64,000 nucleotides of DNA from Streptomyces tardus. GTDB taxonomy: Bacteria; Actinomycetota; Actinomycetes; Streptomycetales; Streptomycetaceae. Under the pieces are notes generated by a model. It was not told the DNA's origin, searched no databases, and worked only from the letters and a program-made list of their open reading frames with translations. The stretch lies in NCBI RefSeq assembly GCF_018101125.2, contig NZ_JAELVF020000001.1, positions 3,282,079-3,346,078 of the forward strand, given 5' to 3'. The translations under genes and the position numbers were made by a program. Within the stretch, counting starts at the first letter, position 1, and the number at the start of each line of letters is the position of its first letter. This document shows, piece after piece, positions 15,717 to 25,634 of the stretch.

Positions 15717-16943
15717 GACAGCCCCTCCTGCGCGGCCTGGGCCTGCCGCTCGCGCTCCTCGGCGAGGTCGTGCTGGTGCTCCACGGCCTCCATCCGGTCC
15801 TCCTCCAGGAGTTCGTGGACGGAGTTCATGAGTGTCTTCATGTCGACCACCCCGGTGTACTCGCCGCGGCGCCCGGTGACGGCCACCCGGCCGCCACTGT
15901 CGGTCAGCACGGCCTCCAGCGCGTCGCGCAGGGTGGCGTCCCGGGAGACGTGGTGGGTGACCGGCGAGCCCGCCCTGGCCAGCGACTCGCGTGCTCGCGA
16001 GAGGTCGCCGCGGCGCAGCCACTTGTACGGGCGGCGGTGCCGGTCGAGGAGGAGCAGCTCGTTGGTGCCGTTCGGGCCGAGCAGGTCGAAGATGCGTTGC
16101 AGCGGTTCCTCCACCGAGGCGGTCGGGAAGTCGACCACCCCGACGTCCCGCACCCGGGTCAGGTTCAGCCGCTTCAGCGCAGCCCCGGCTCCCACGAATC
16201 CGGAGACGAACTCGTCCGCCGGGTTGGTCAGGATCGCCTCGGGGCTGTCGAACTGCGCGATGTGCGAACGCTCGCGCAGTACGGCGATGCGGTCGCCGAG
16301 CTTGATGGCCTCGTCGAAGTCGTGGGTGACGAAGACGATGGTCTTGCGCAACTCGTGCTGGAGCCTGATGAGTTCGTCCTGGAGATGGTCCCTGGTGATC
16401 GGGTCCACCGCGCCGAACGGCTCGTCCATCAGCAGCACCGGAGGGTCGGCCGCCAGCGCCCGCGCCACTCCCACGCGCTGCTGCTGTCCGCCGGAGAGCT
16501 GACGGGGGTAGCGGCCGGCGAACTCGCGCGCCTCCAGGCCGACCAGGTCGAGCATCTCCTCCACCCGGGAGGCGACCTGCGCCTTGGACCAGCCGACCAT
16601 CTTCGGTACGAGCGCGATGTTCTGGGCGACCGTCATGTGGGGGAAGAGTCCGGAGGACTGGATCGCGTAACCGACCTGGCGGCGCAGCCGGACCGGGTCG
16701 ATGTCGGTGACGTCCTCGCCGTTGATCCGGATGCGCCCCGAGGTCGGCTCGATCAGCCGGTTGATCATCTTCAGCGTCGTCGACTTGCCGCAGCCGGACG
16801 GGCCGACGAAGATCACCGTCTCGCCCGCCCTGATCTCCATGCTGACGTTCTCCACCGCGGGCGTGGGGGTGCCCGGGTAGCGCTTGGTCAGGCCCTCCAG
16901 CCGGATCGTCGCGCCCGAGGTCTCGCTCGGCTCACCGGTTGCT

Positions 16944-16951
<8 letters not shown>
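15713..16951 (-). CDS. betaine/proline/choline-family ABC transporter ATP-binding protein with CBS domains
   Basis: A 412-aa OpuAA-type ATPase. Walker A is GPSGCGKSTT (about 49-58), the Q-loop YAIQSSGLFPHM, the signature LSGGQQQRVGVARAL, Walker B PVLLMDEPFGAVD and the H-loop FVTHDFDEA. After about residue 270 comes a tandem CBS region, known in OpuA relatives as an ionic-strength sensor. It couples ATP hydrolysis to uptake of compatible solutes. It overlaps both flanking permease genes. Confidence 0.92.
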
Positions 16952-19468
<2,517 letters not shown>

Positions 19469-19500
19469 GCGGTCCCGGCGGCAGCCGCTGCCGCCACCAA

Positions 19501-19536
19501 CCGGCTCCGGCGGACGACGAGTTCCGCCGGAGCCGG
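19501..19536 (+). terminator. hairpin terminator after hpd
   Basis: Perfect 14-bp arms (CCGGCTCCGGCGGA at 19501-19514; complement at 19523-19536) with an 8-nt loop, 33 bp after the hpd stop. Confidence 0.7.
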
Positions 19537-19757
19537 CCGCCGTGCGGCACCCGACCGCGGTGCGCGGCCCCCGCCGGGCGAGGAAGCCGGCGCGGCGCGG
19601 AAACCGGCGCGGCACGGAAACCGGGCGGTGCGGGCACCCGTCGCTGCCGTCGGAGGCCTCGCCGTCCCGCGTTCGGCACCGGGCGCCCGCGGGGCGCGCC
19701 GGTTCCTCGGCGAACGGTGTGTTGTCCCCGGCCGCCCGCAGGTGCAAGGCTGGCCCC

Positions 19758-21125
19758 ATGGCGGACCTGATCGAAGCACTGCGCGAGGGCCTCCCGCCCG
19801 AGGCCCTGGTGGACGACCCCGAGGTGATGGCCGCATACGGCAGTGACATGGCCGGCTTCTGCCCGGCCGGCGCGCCCGCGGTCGTCGTGCTGCCGCGCAC
19901 CGTGGAGCAGGTGCAGCACGTCATGCGGACGGCCACGGCGACCCGTACGCCCGTCGTCGCGCAGGGCGCGCGGACCGGGCTCTCGGGGGCGGCGAACGCC
20001 AGCGACGGCTGCATCGTGCTGTCCCTGGTGAAGATGGACCGCATTCTGGAGATCAACCCGGTCGACCGCATCGCCGTCGTCGAACCGGGCGTGGTCAACG
20101 CCACGCTCTCGCGCGCCGTCGCCGAGCAGGGCCTCTTCTACCCGCCCGACCCCTCCAGCTGGGAGGAGTGCACCATCGGAGGGAACATCGGCACCGCCTC
20201 CGGCGGACTGTGCTGCGTGAAATACGGCGTCACCGCGGAGTACGTCCTCGGCCTCGAAGTGGTGCTCGCCGACGGTCGGTTGCTGACCACCGGCCGGCGC
20301 ACCGCCAAGGGAGTCGCCGGTTACGACCTCACCCGGCTGATGGTCGGTTCGGAGGGAAGCCTGGGCATCGTGGTGCGCGCGGTGCTCGCGCTGCGCCCCG
20401 AGCCGCCCAGACCGCTGGTGCTCGCCGCGGAGTTCCCCTCGGCGCAGGCCGCCTGCGACGCGGTCTGCCGGATCATGGAGGGCGGCCATGTCCCCTCGCT
20501 GCTGGAGCTGATGGACCGCACCACCCTTCGGGCGGTCAACGACATGACCAGGATGGGCCTTCCGGAGTCGACCGAGGCGCTGCTGCTCGCGGCCTTCGAC
20601 ACCGCCGACCCGGCGGCCGACCTGCGCGCGGTCGGCGAGCTGTGCACGGCGGCCGGCGCCTCCGAAGTCGTACCGGCCGAGGACGCGGCGGAGTCGGAGA
20701 TGCTGTTGCAGGCCCGGCGTTCGGCACTGGTGGCGCTGGAGCGGGTCAAGGGCACCACGATGATCGACGACGTCTGCGTACCGCGTTCCCGGCTCGGCGA
20801 GATGCTGGACGGCGTCGCGGAGATCGCCGAGAAGCACGACCTCACCATCGGCGTCTGCGCACACGCCGGCGACGGCAACACCCACCCCACGGTCTGCTTC
20901 GACGCGAGCGATCCGCAGGAGTCGGCCAGGGCCAGGGTCTCGTTCGACGAGATCATGGGCCTGGGCCTGGAGTTGGGCGGCACCATCACCGGCGAGCACG
21001 GCGTCGGCGTACTGAAGAAGGACTGGCTCGCCCAGGAGGTCGGGCCCGTCTCCCTGGAGCTGCACCGGGGGATCAAGCAGGCGTTCGACCCGCTCGGTCT
21101 GCTCAACCCCGGCAAGCTCTTCTGA
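19758..21125 (+). CDS. FAD-binding oxidase, glycolate oxidase (GlcD) family
   Basis: A 455-aa flavoprotein of the GlcD/lactate dehydrogenase type. An FAD_binding_4 domain (PRTVEQVQHVMRTA; VAQGARTGLSGAANA; IGGNIGTASGGLCCVKYG) is followed by the C-terminal FAD-oxidase domain with CAHAGDGNTHP and GEHGVGVLKK. It probably oxidises a 2-hydroxy acid such as glycolate or D-lactate; the substrate cannot be read from sequence. ATG 19758 begins the conserved region. It converges on the ssgG-like gene. Confidence 0.9.
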   Translation: MADLIEALREGLPPEALVDDPEVMAAYGSDMAGFCPAGAPAVVVLPRTVEQVQHVMRTATATRTPVVAQGARTGLSGAANASDGCIVLSLVKMDRILEINPVDRIAVVEPGVVNATLSRAVAEQGLFYPPDPSSWEECTIGGNIGTASGGLCCVKYGVTAEYVLGLEVVLADGRLLTTGRRTAKGVAGYDLTRLMVGSEGSLGIVVRAVLALRPEPPRPLVLAAEFPSAQAACDAVCRIMEGGHVPSLLELMDRTTLRAVNDMTRMGLPESTEALLLAAFDTADPAADLRAVGELCTAAGASEVVPAEDAAESEMLLQARRSALVALERVKGTTMIDDVCVPRSRLGEMLDGVAEIAEKHDLTIGVCAHAGDGNTHPTVCFDASDPQESARARVSFDEIMGLGLELGGTITGEHGVGVLKKDWLAQEVGPVSLELHRGIKQAFDPLGLLNPGKLF

Positions 21126-21129
21126 TCCC

Positions 21130-21149
21130 GCGCCCGGTGGGGCGGGCGC
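21130..21149. terminator. short hairpin between convergent genes
   Basis: 7-bp arms (GCGCCCG at 21130-21136, complement at 21143-21149) with a 6-nt loop lie between the oxidase stop (21125) and the ssgG-like stop (21152). It could serve both directions. It is short, so this is tentative. Confidence 0.4.
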
Positions 21150-21151
21150 AC

Positions 21152-21628
21152 TCAGGCGCCCGTCTCGCCGGGATCGTCCGAGGGGCGCAGCTCGCCGGCG
21201 CAGGGGTCGTCCACCGGGGTGGGCGTCAGCAGCAGCCGCAGCCCGTCGTCAACTCCCAGCCGTGCGGCCTCCGTTCCGGGCGGAACGATCCGCAGGGTGC
21301 GTTCCAGCCAGGCGGCGATCGGCGCGGAGGGGATCTCCAGCAGGGCGTCCCCGTCGGGTGAGGTCAGCGCCATGCAGACGACGTTGCGGCCGTCCACCTT
21401 CGTCGGCCAGACCCGTACGTCCCCGTGTCCGCACGGCCGGAAGACGCCCTCCACCAGCAGGTCGCGTGCGAAGGTCCAGTACACCGGGTGCGGGGTGTCG
21501 GTGTGGAAGGAGATGTGGACGGCGTACGGATCGTCGTCGCTGTAGCGCAGTTGCGCGGGGACCGCGACGGAACAGGTGGACGAGAGCACCAGTTTGAGTT
21601 CCAGCTCGCGTTCGATGACGGTCTTCAT
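21152..21628 (-). CDS. ssgG: SsgA-family sporulation/cell division regulator (SsgG-like)
   Basis: A 158-aa SsgA-like protein, a family found in sporulating actinomycetes that positions septa and cell-wall remodelling. Visible family features are the hydrophobic N-terminal LKLVLSSTCSVAVPAQLRYS, the central DPYAVHISFHT and VYWTFARDLLVEGV, and VWPTKVDGRNVVCMALTSP. The name ssgG is suggested by similarity and by position next to the GlcD gene, as I recall from S. coelicolor. ATG 21628 starts the family core; the longer upstream frame is not family-like. Confidence 0.82.
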   Translation of the reverse strand: MKTVIERELELKLVLSSTCSVAVPAQLRYSDDDPYAVHISFHTDTPHPVYWTFARDLLVEGVFRPCGHGDVRVWPTKVDGRNVVCMALTSPDGDALLEIPSAPIAAWLERTLRIVPPGTEAARLGVDDGLRLLLTPTPVDDPCAGELRPSDDPGETGA

Positions 21629-21916
21629 CTCCCTGCACTTCCTCTCTGACTCGGCCCGACGGCCGTCGACGATGCTCGGCCGGATGGCCTCGCACAGGGG
21701 AAGAGAGCCGGGGACGCGAATCATTACGCGGGTTCGGAGAAGATTTTTTCCTCCGGGCACCGAAGAAGTGGAGGGCTCTGGAAAGGAGGGTCCGCGGACA
21801 GTGGCATTCTGGTACACGTGGACCGACGTGCCTTCGGCGGATCCGCTCCGGCGGGGCGCGGGGACCACGCCGGTTTCGCACACCACTTGGGTCAAGTAGA
21901 TACGGGATTCGGTCAG

Positions 21917-22468
21917 ATGAGTGCGCCTCCCTCAGGATCGGCCAGCGGCAGCAGCACCACCGCGGGCTACTACCCCGATCCGTCCATCCCCGGGTACATC
22001 CGGTACTGGGACGGCGCCTCCTGGGTGCCCGGCACCAGCCGCCCCGAGCCGCGCCCCGGCGAGCCGACACCGACCGCGCCGGGCGAGGAGCCCCGGTCGG
22101 GCGGGCAGTCGCCGGAGGGCGGTGGCGCACCCGCGAGTGCGCCGCCCGAGTCCGTCGACGCCGTACCCGCGCAGCGCACCGACTCCCCGCAGGAGCCGCC
22201 GGCGGGCGGGCTGCCCGAGCTGCGCCCGCGCGGTGACGTGGACGTCCGCGAGAGCGGGCAGATCGCCGAGTGGGACGATCCGGCCCGGCTGCACGGCCAA
22301 CGTCCGGAGTCCGCTCCGTCCTGGCAGGCCGACGCCGGCCGGCAGAGCGGATTCGGAGGCGAGCAGGACCAGCGCATCTCCTGGGGTTCGCCCGCCGACC
22401 GCGGTGAACCCGGCGGCGGTTGGCAGCGTCCGCAGGCCGCGCCGCCCGGCGAGGCCCCCGCGCAGCCG
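21917..22468 (+). pseudogene. N-terminal part of RDD-family gene (DUF2510 domain), cut off by a fold-back insertion
   Basis: ATG 21917 opens a frame with a DUF2510 motif (GYYPDPSIPGYIRYWDGASW, about residues 14-34) followed by a Pro/Gly/Glu-rich linker. The frame is lost at 22469, where inverted and direct copies of the flanks begin. The RDD membrane part resumes at 22891 in another frame. Deleting 22469-22890 joins AQP to TPVPPAPA and restores one 1401-nt ORF (466 aa). The junction carries a shared GCAGCCG. Confidence 0.75.
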
Positions 22469-23739
22469 GGCCGGATCGTCCCACTCGGCGATCTGCCCGC
22501 TCTCGCGGACGTCCACGTCACCGCGCGGGCGCAGCTCGGGCAGCCCGCCCGCCGGCGGCTCCTGCGGGGAGCCGCCGTGCCCACCGGGCGGGGCGGCGAG
22601 GTCGCGCACCTGCTGCTGCCAGCCGCCCTCGGGCGTGGGCTGTGCCGGGGGTGCGGACCGCGGGCCCGGCTGCACGGCCAACGTCCGGAGTCCGCTCCGT
22701 CCTGGCAGGCCGACGCCGGCCGGCAGAGCGGATTCGGAGGCGAGCAGGACCAGCGCATCTCCTGGGGTTCACCGCGGTCGGCGGGCGAACCCCAGGAGAT
22801 GCGCTGGTCCTGCTCGCCTCCGAATCCGCTCTGCCGGCCGGCGTCGGCCTGCCAGGACGGAGCGGACTCCGGACGTTGGCCGTGCAGCCGACACCCGTGC
22901 CGCCCGCCCCCGCGCAGTCCGCACCTGAAACGGCGTCACCGCGGCACGAGCAGACGACGCAGCTGCGCCGCTCGGACATCGTCAAGGCACGCCACGCGGC
23001 CCGGGAGGCTCAGGCCGCCCAGCAGGCAGCCGCGCCCGCTCAGGCCCCCGCGCAGCCGGGCCCGCGGTCCGCACCCCCGGCACAGCCCACGCCCGAGGGC
23101 GGCTGGCAGCAGCAGGTGCGCGACCTCGCCGCCCCGCCCGGTGGGCACGGCGGCTCCCCGCAGGGCGGGGACGGCCTGGCGGCACCGTGGCGTCCGCCGG
23201 CCAGCGACCCGTTCCTCCGGGCCGCCATGGACCAGGCCCGACCCGCCGCGCTCGGCAAGCGGGTGGCCGCCCGGCTCATCGACACACTGGTGACGGCGGC
23301 GGTGGGCGCGGCGGTGGCGCTGCCTCTGCTGCCGAAGGCGCGGGACCACCTCGACGCCAAGGTCGCGGAGATCGAACAGGCCGGCGTCACCCGGGACATC
23401 TGGCTGGTGGACGGCACGACGGGCCTCTACCTCGCGATGGTCATCGGCGCGGTGCTGGTCTTCGGGCTCCTCTACGAGGCCCTGCCGAACGCCCGTTGGG
23501 GACGTACGCTCGGCAAGAAGCTCCTCGGACTGCGGGTGTTGTCGATGGAGGAGCAGGAGCCGCCGGGCTTCGGCAGGGCCGCGGTGCGCTGGCTCGTACA
23601 GGGCTCGCTGGGGTTCCTGGTGATCGGTGTGGTGAACCTGTTCTGGGCCTTCGTCGACAAGCCGTGGCGCCAGTGCTGGCACGACAAGGCCGCGGGTACC
23701 TTCACCGCCGAGGGCGGCGGCGAGGTGCGGCTGGGCTGA
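22420..23739 (+). CDS. RDD-family membrane protein (C-terminal part genuine, 5' end scrambled)
   Basis: The genuine coding part runs from about 22891: a Pro/Ala/Gln-rich linker, then an RDD domain from LGKRVAARLIDTLVTAAVGAAV (Arg and Asp of the RDD signature) with three or four membrane helices and RWGRTLGKKLLGLRV. The protein ends KPWRQCWHDKAAGTFTAE, typical of the family. Function is unknown; RDD proteins include cation antiporters. The displayed start at 22420 lies in the inserted or antisense copies; the real start is ATG 21917. A second RDD gene follows. Confidence 0.8.
   Translation: MAASAGRAARRGPRAAGPDRPTRRSARSRGRPRHRAGAARAARPPAAPAGSRRAHRAGRRGRAPAAASRPRAWAVPGVRTAGPAARPTSGVRSVLAGRRRPAERIRRRAGPAHLLGFTAVGGRTPGDALVLLASESALPAGVGLPGRSGLRTLAVQPTPVPPAPAQSAPETASPRHEQTTQLRRSDIVKARHAAREAQAAQQAAAPAQAPAQPGPRSAPPAQPTPEGGWQQQVRDLAAPPGGHGGSPQGGDGLAAPWRPPASDPFLRAAMDQARPAALGKRVAARLIDTLVTAAVGAAVALPLLPKARDHLDAKVAEIEQAGVTRDIWLVDGTTGLYLAMVIGAVLVFGLLYEALPNARWGRTLGKKLLGLRVLSMEEQEPPGFGRAAVRWLVQGSLGFLVIGVVNLFWAFVDKPWRQCWHDKAAGTFTAEGGGEVRLG
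22462..22571 (-). repeat. inverted copy of 22183-22292
   Basis: 110 bp identical to the reverse complement of 22183-22292, the Pro-rich linker coding region of the broken RDD gene. It begins at the breakpoint of the frame. Confidence 0.9.
22561..22673 (-). repeat. inverted copy of 23052-23164
   Basis: 113 bp identical to the reverse complement of 23052-23164, which lies downstream in the same gene. It overlaps the previous inverted copy by 11 bp at TCCTGCGGGGA-type sequence shared by both sources, so the join runs through a short microhomology. Confidence 0.9.
22663..22890. repeat. direct copy plus inverted copy forming a 104-bp-arm hairpin
   Basis: 22663-22770 is an exact direct copy of 22282-22389, and 22765-22890 is the exact reverse complement of 22286-22411. 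Together they form a hairpin with 104-bp arms (22667-22770 and 22787-22890) and a 16-nt loop. Everything in 22469-22890 is therefore explained by copies of flanking sequence. Confidence 0.9.
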
Positions 23740-23817
23740 GGCCCGCCGATCCGGGGTGCTGCCCCGGATGGCCGCTGTCGGGCTGCGGAAGTGCCGGGCG
23801 CGCGTTCCACTCGGCGC

Positions 23818-24468
23818 ATGAGCAGTGACGAGCCGCGGCCGGGCGCCGCAGGAGAGCCGAACGACCCGTACGGCAAGCAGCCGCAGTACCCGCACGGCGC
23901 CGGCCAGGGCGATCCGGGCGGTCCCGGCGGGACGCCGTACGGCAGCGCGCCGCCACCGCCCGGCGGCTACGGCGGGCACCAGTTCGGCGCCAACCCGTAC
24001 GGGGACGCGTACGGCGCCGCCGATCCGCTGGCCGGCATGCCGCCGCTCGCCTCGCGCGGCAAGCGGCTGGGCGCGCGCATCATCGACGCGCTGCTGGTCG
24101 GTATCCCGGTCTTCCTCATCACCGGGATCTTCGTCGGCTTCACTGTCGACACGGACGGCGGCGGGGCCTTCGGGCAGAGCGTCGTCTACGCCCTGGTCTA
24201 TCTGCTGTACGAGGGCTTCATGCTGACGACCCGGGGCCAGACGATCGGGAAGAAGGCGATGGGCATCCGGGTCGCGATGCTGGACAACGGCGCGCTGCCG
24301 GCCGGGCCGCCGGGCTGGCTGCGGGCGGCCGTCTACTCCCTGCCCTCGCTCGTCCCCTGCCTCGGCACACTCTTCTGGCTGGTGAACGTCCTCTTCTGCA
24401 CCTGGGACAAGCCCTACCAGCAGTGCCTGCACGACAAGGTCGGCAAGACCGTCGTCGTCGCCACCTGA
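23818..24468 (+). CDS. RDD family membrane protein
   Basis: A 216-aa protein. The N-terminal 75 residues are Gly/Pro/Tyr-rich and low-complexity; the RDD domain starts at ASRGKRLGARIIDALLVGIPV with three to four helices. It has the conserved TIGKKAMGIRV segment and ends DKPYQQCLHDKVGKTVVV. It is a paralogue of the preceding gene without the DUF2510 domain. ATG 23818 is preceded by sparse SD sequence. Role unknown. Confidence 0.88.
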   Translation: MSSDEPRPGAAGEPNDPYGKQPQYPHGAGQGDPGGPGGTPYGSAPPPPGGYGGHQFGANPYGDAYGAADPLAGMPPLASRGKRLGARIIDALLVGIPVFLITGIFVGFTVDTDGGGAFGQSVVYALVYLLYEGFMLTTRGQTIGKKAMGIRVAMLDNGALPAGPPGWLRAAVYSLPSLVPCLGTLFWLVNVLFCTWDKPYQQCLHDKVGKTVVVAT

Positions 24469-24680
24469 GCGGGCCGGCCCCGCCCGGACGCCGTCGCAGA
24501 CGCGGCACGCACGCAGGACGCACACGGCACCGACGCACAGCTGCAGGAACAGCCGAGCACGGCAGACCGCGCACTCCGGGTCGTTACGCGCCCACCGGGC
24601 GGTAGCGACCCGGCTGCCGTCCGGGCCGGCATCGGCGCACCGCAGCGCCCCGGCCGGAACGACAGCCTGGCGCCGCCGTG

Positions 24681-25130
24681 TCAGTGGCGCAACGAGGCCT
24701 GAGGAACCCGCTGTTCGGTGCGCGACTCGGCCGATCCCGATCCCGATCCCGATCTCGCGGGCACCGAAATGGGCCCGGCGGTGCCGGCGGAGTCGGTGGC
24801 TGTCGTCCGCGCGTCGAGCTTGGACTCCACATCCGTCGCGTTCTTCTCCACCGCGGGAACGGCGACGGCGGGGACTTCCACCGAGGGCCGGTCGGCCGAC
24901 GCGGTCTCCTCGGTCTGCTTGAGCGCCTGCGTCGTCACCTCCTCGCGGCGGGCGGAGTTGACGGACGTGCTGAGCACCAGCGCCACCAGAACGCCGAGCA
25001 GCAGCGCGATCGTCGCGATGAGCACGGCGACGGCGCTGGAGCCGGTCTGGGTGAGCAGCAGGAGTACGAACGCCGTCACTGTGACGGTCGCTGAACCGTA
25101 GATGGTCTGAGCGAGACTCGGACGCGGCAT
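24681..25130 (-). CDS. hypothetical membrane protein with two helices
   Basis: A 149-aa protein not recognised by name. Two adjacent hydrophobic helices (IYGSATVTVTAFVLLLLTQ and VAVLIATIALLLGVLVALVL, residues 10-55) are followed by a polar, Thr/Ala/Glu-rich tail ending in repeated SG (SGSGSGS, encoded by GATCCC hexamers at about 24733-24752). It converges on the RDD gene. Cell-envelope localisation is inferred from the helices. Confidence 0.75.
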   Translation of the reverse strand: MPRPSLAQTIYGSATVTVTAFVLLLLTQTGSSAVAVLIATIALLLGVLVALVLSTSVNSARREEVTTQALKQTEETASADRPSVEVPAVAVPAVEKNATDVESKLDARTTATDSAGTAGPISVPARSGSGSGSAESRTEQRVPQASLRH

Positions 25131-25634
25131 GGCGGAATCCGTCCTCAGGGGGTCAGGGCGAGAGTCGATCGGGCAGTCGCGTTCCGGTGAGCGACTCTAC
25201 GATGCGGGATTCCCGAGGGGGAAGCGGAGTAAGCGTGACCTGACGCACGGGGCCGAGGCACAGGGGGCGCATGGAGTCACCGCGCCGCCGCGTGCGCCGC
25301 ACCCCGCGAGACGCGCCGTACGGGTCTGACCCCGTCGTCCGCCCCGCCGCCCCTCGCTCGACCTGCGCGCTCCGTCCCGCGACCCTTGCTGCCGCGTCGG
25401 CCTCTTCGCCGGACTCCGGCGGCCCGCGGCGGGCCGGGTCTCAAGTGGCACCGGGGTGCGGATGGTTGGGGAGTGGTCCGAGCAACTCGGGGGCTTCAGG
25501 GGGAAAGCGACAATCTATGGCATTGTCGTGAGCAAAACAAGGTCTGTCTTTTCCACCCGCGCTCCGGTCAAATGCCTCTCCTACGAGTGGGTCTCGCTCA
25601 AGATCCGCTTTTCGCAGGGAGGACGTCGACCAAC
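25131..25634. other. gene-less regulatory stretch upstream of the M6 protease
   Basis: About 504 bp. The left part is GC-rich and featureless. From about 25500 to 25600 the AT content rises (GACAATCTATGGCATTGTCG, AAAACAAGGTCTGTCTTTTC), typical of a regulated Streptomyces promoter. It contains the inverted repeat at 25508-25528 and ends with the RBS GGGAGGAC before GTG 25635. Confidence 0.55.
25508..25528. promoter_or_regulatory. inverted repeat, possible operator of the M6 protease gene
   Basis: CGACAAT at 25508-25514 and ATTGTCG at 25522-25528 are perfect inverted 7-mers separated by 7 nt, in the AT-richer promoter region about 107 bp before the protease start. The regulator is unknown. Confidence 0.5.

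Noticed and set aside
24729..24752. GATCCC hexamer repeat as a regulatory site
   Set aside because: It lies in the coding region of the minus-strand membrane protein and simply encodes Ser-Gly repeats.
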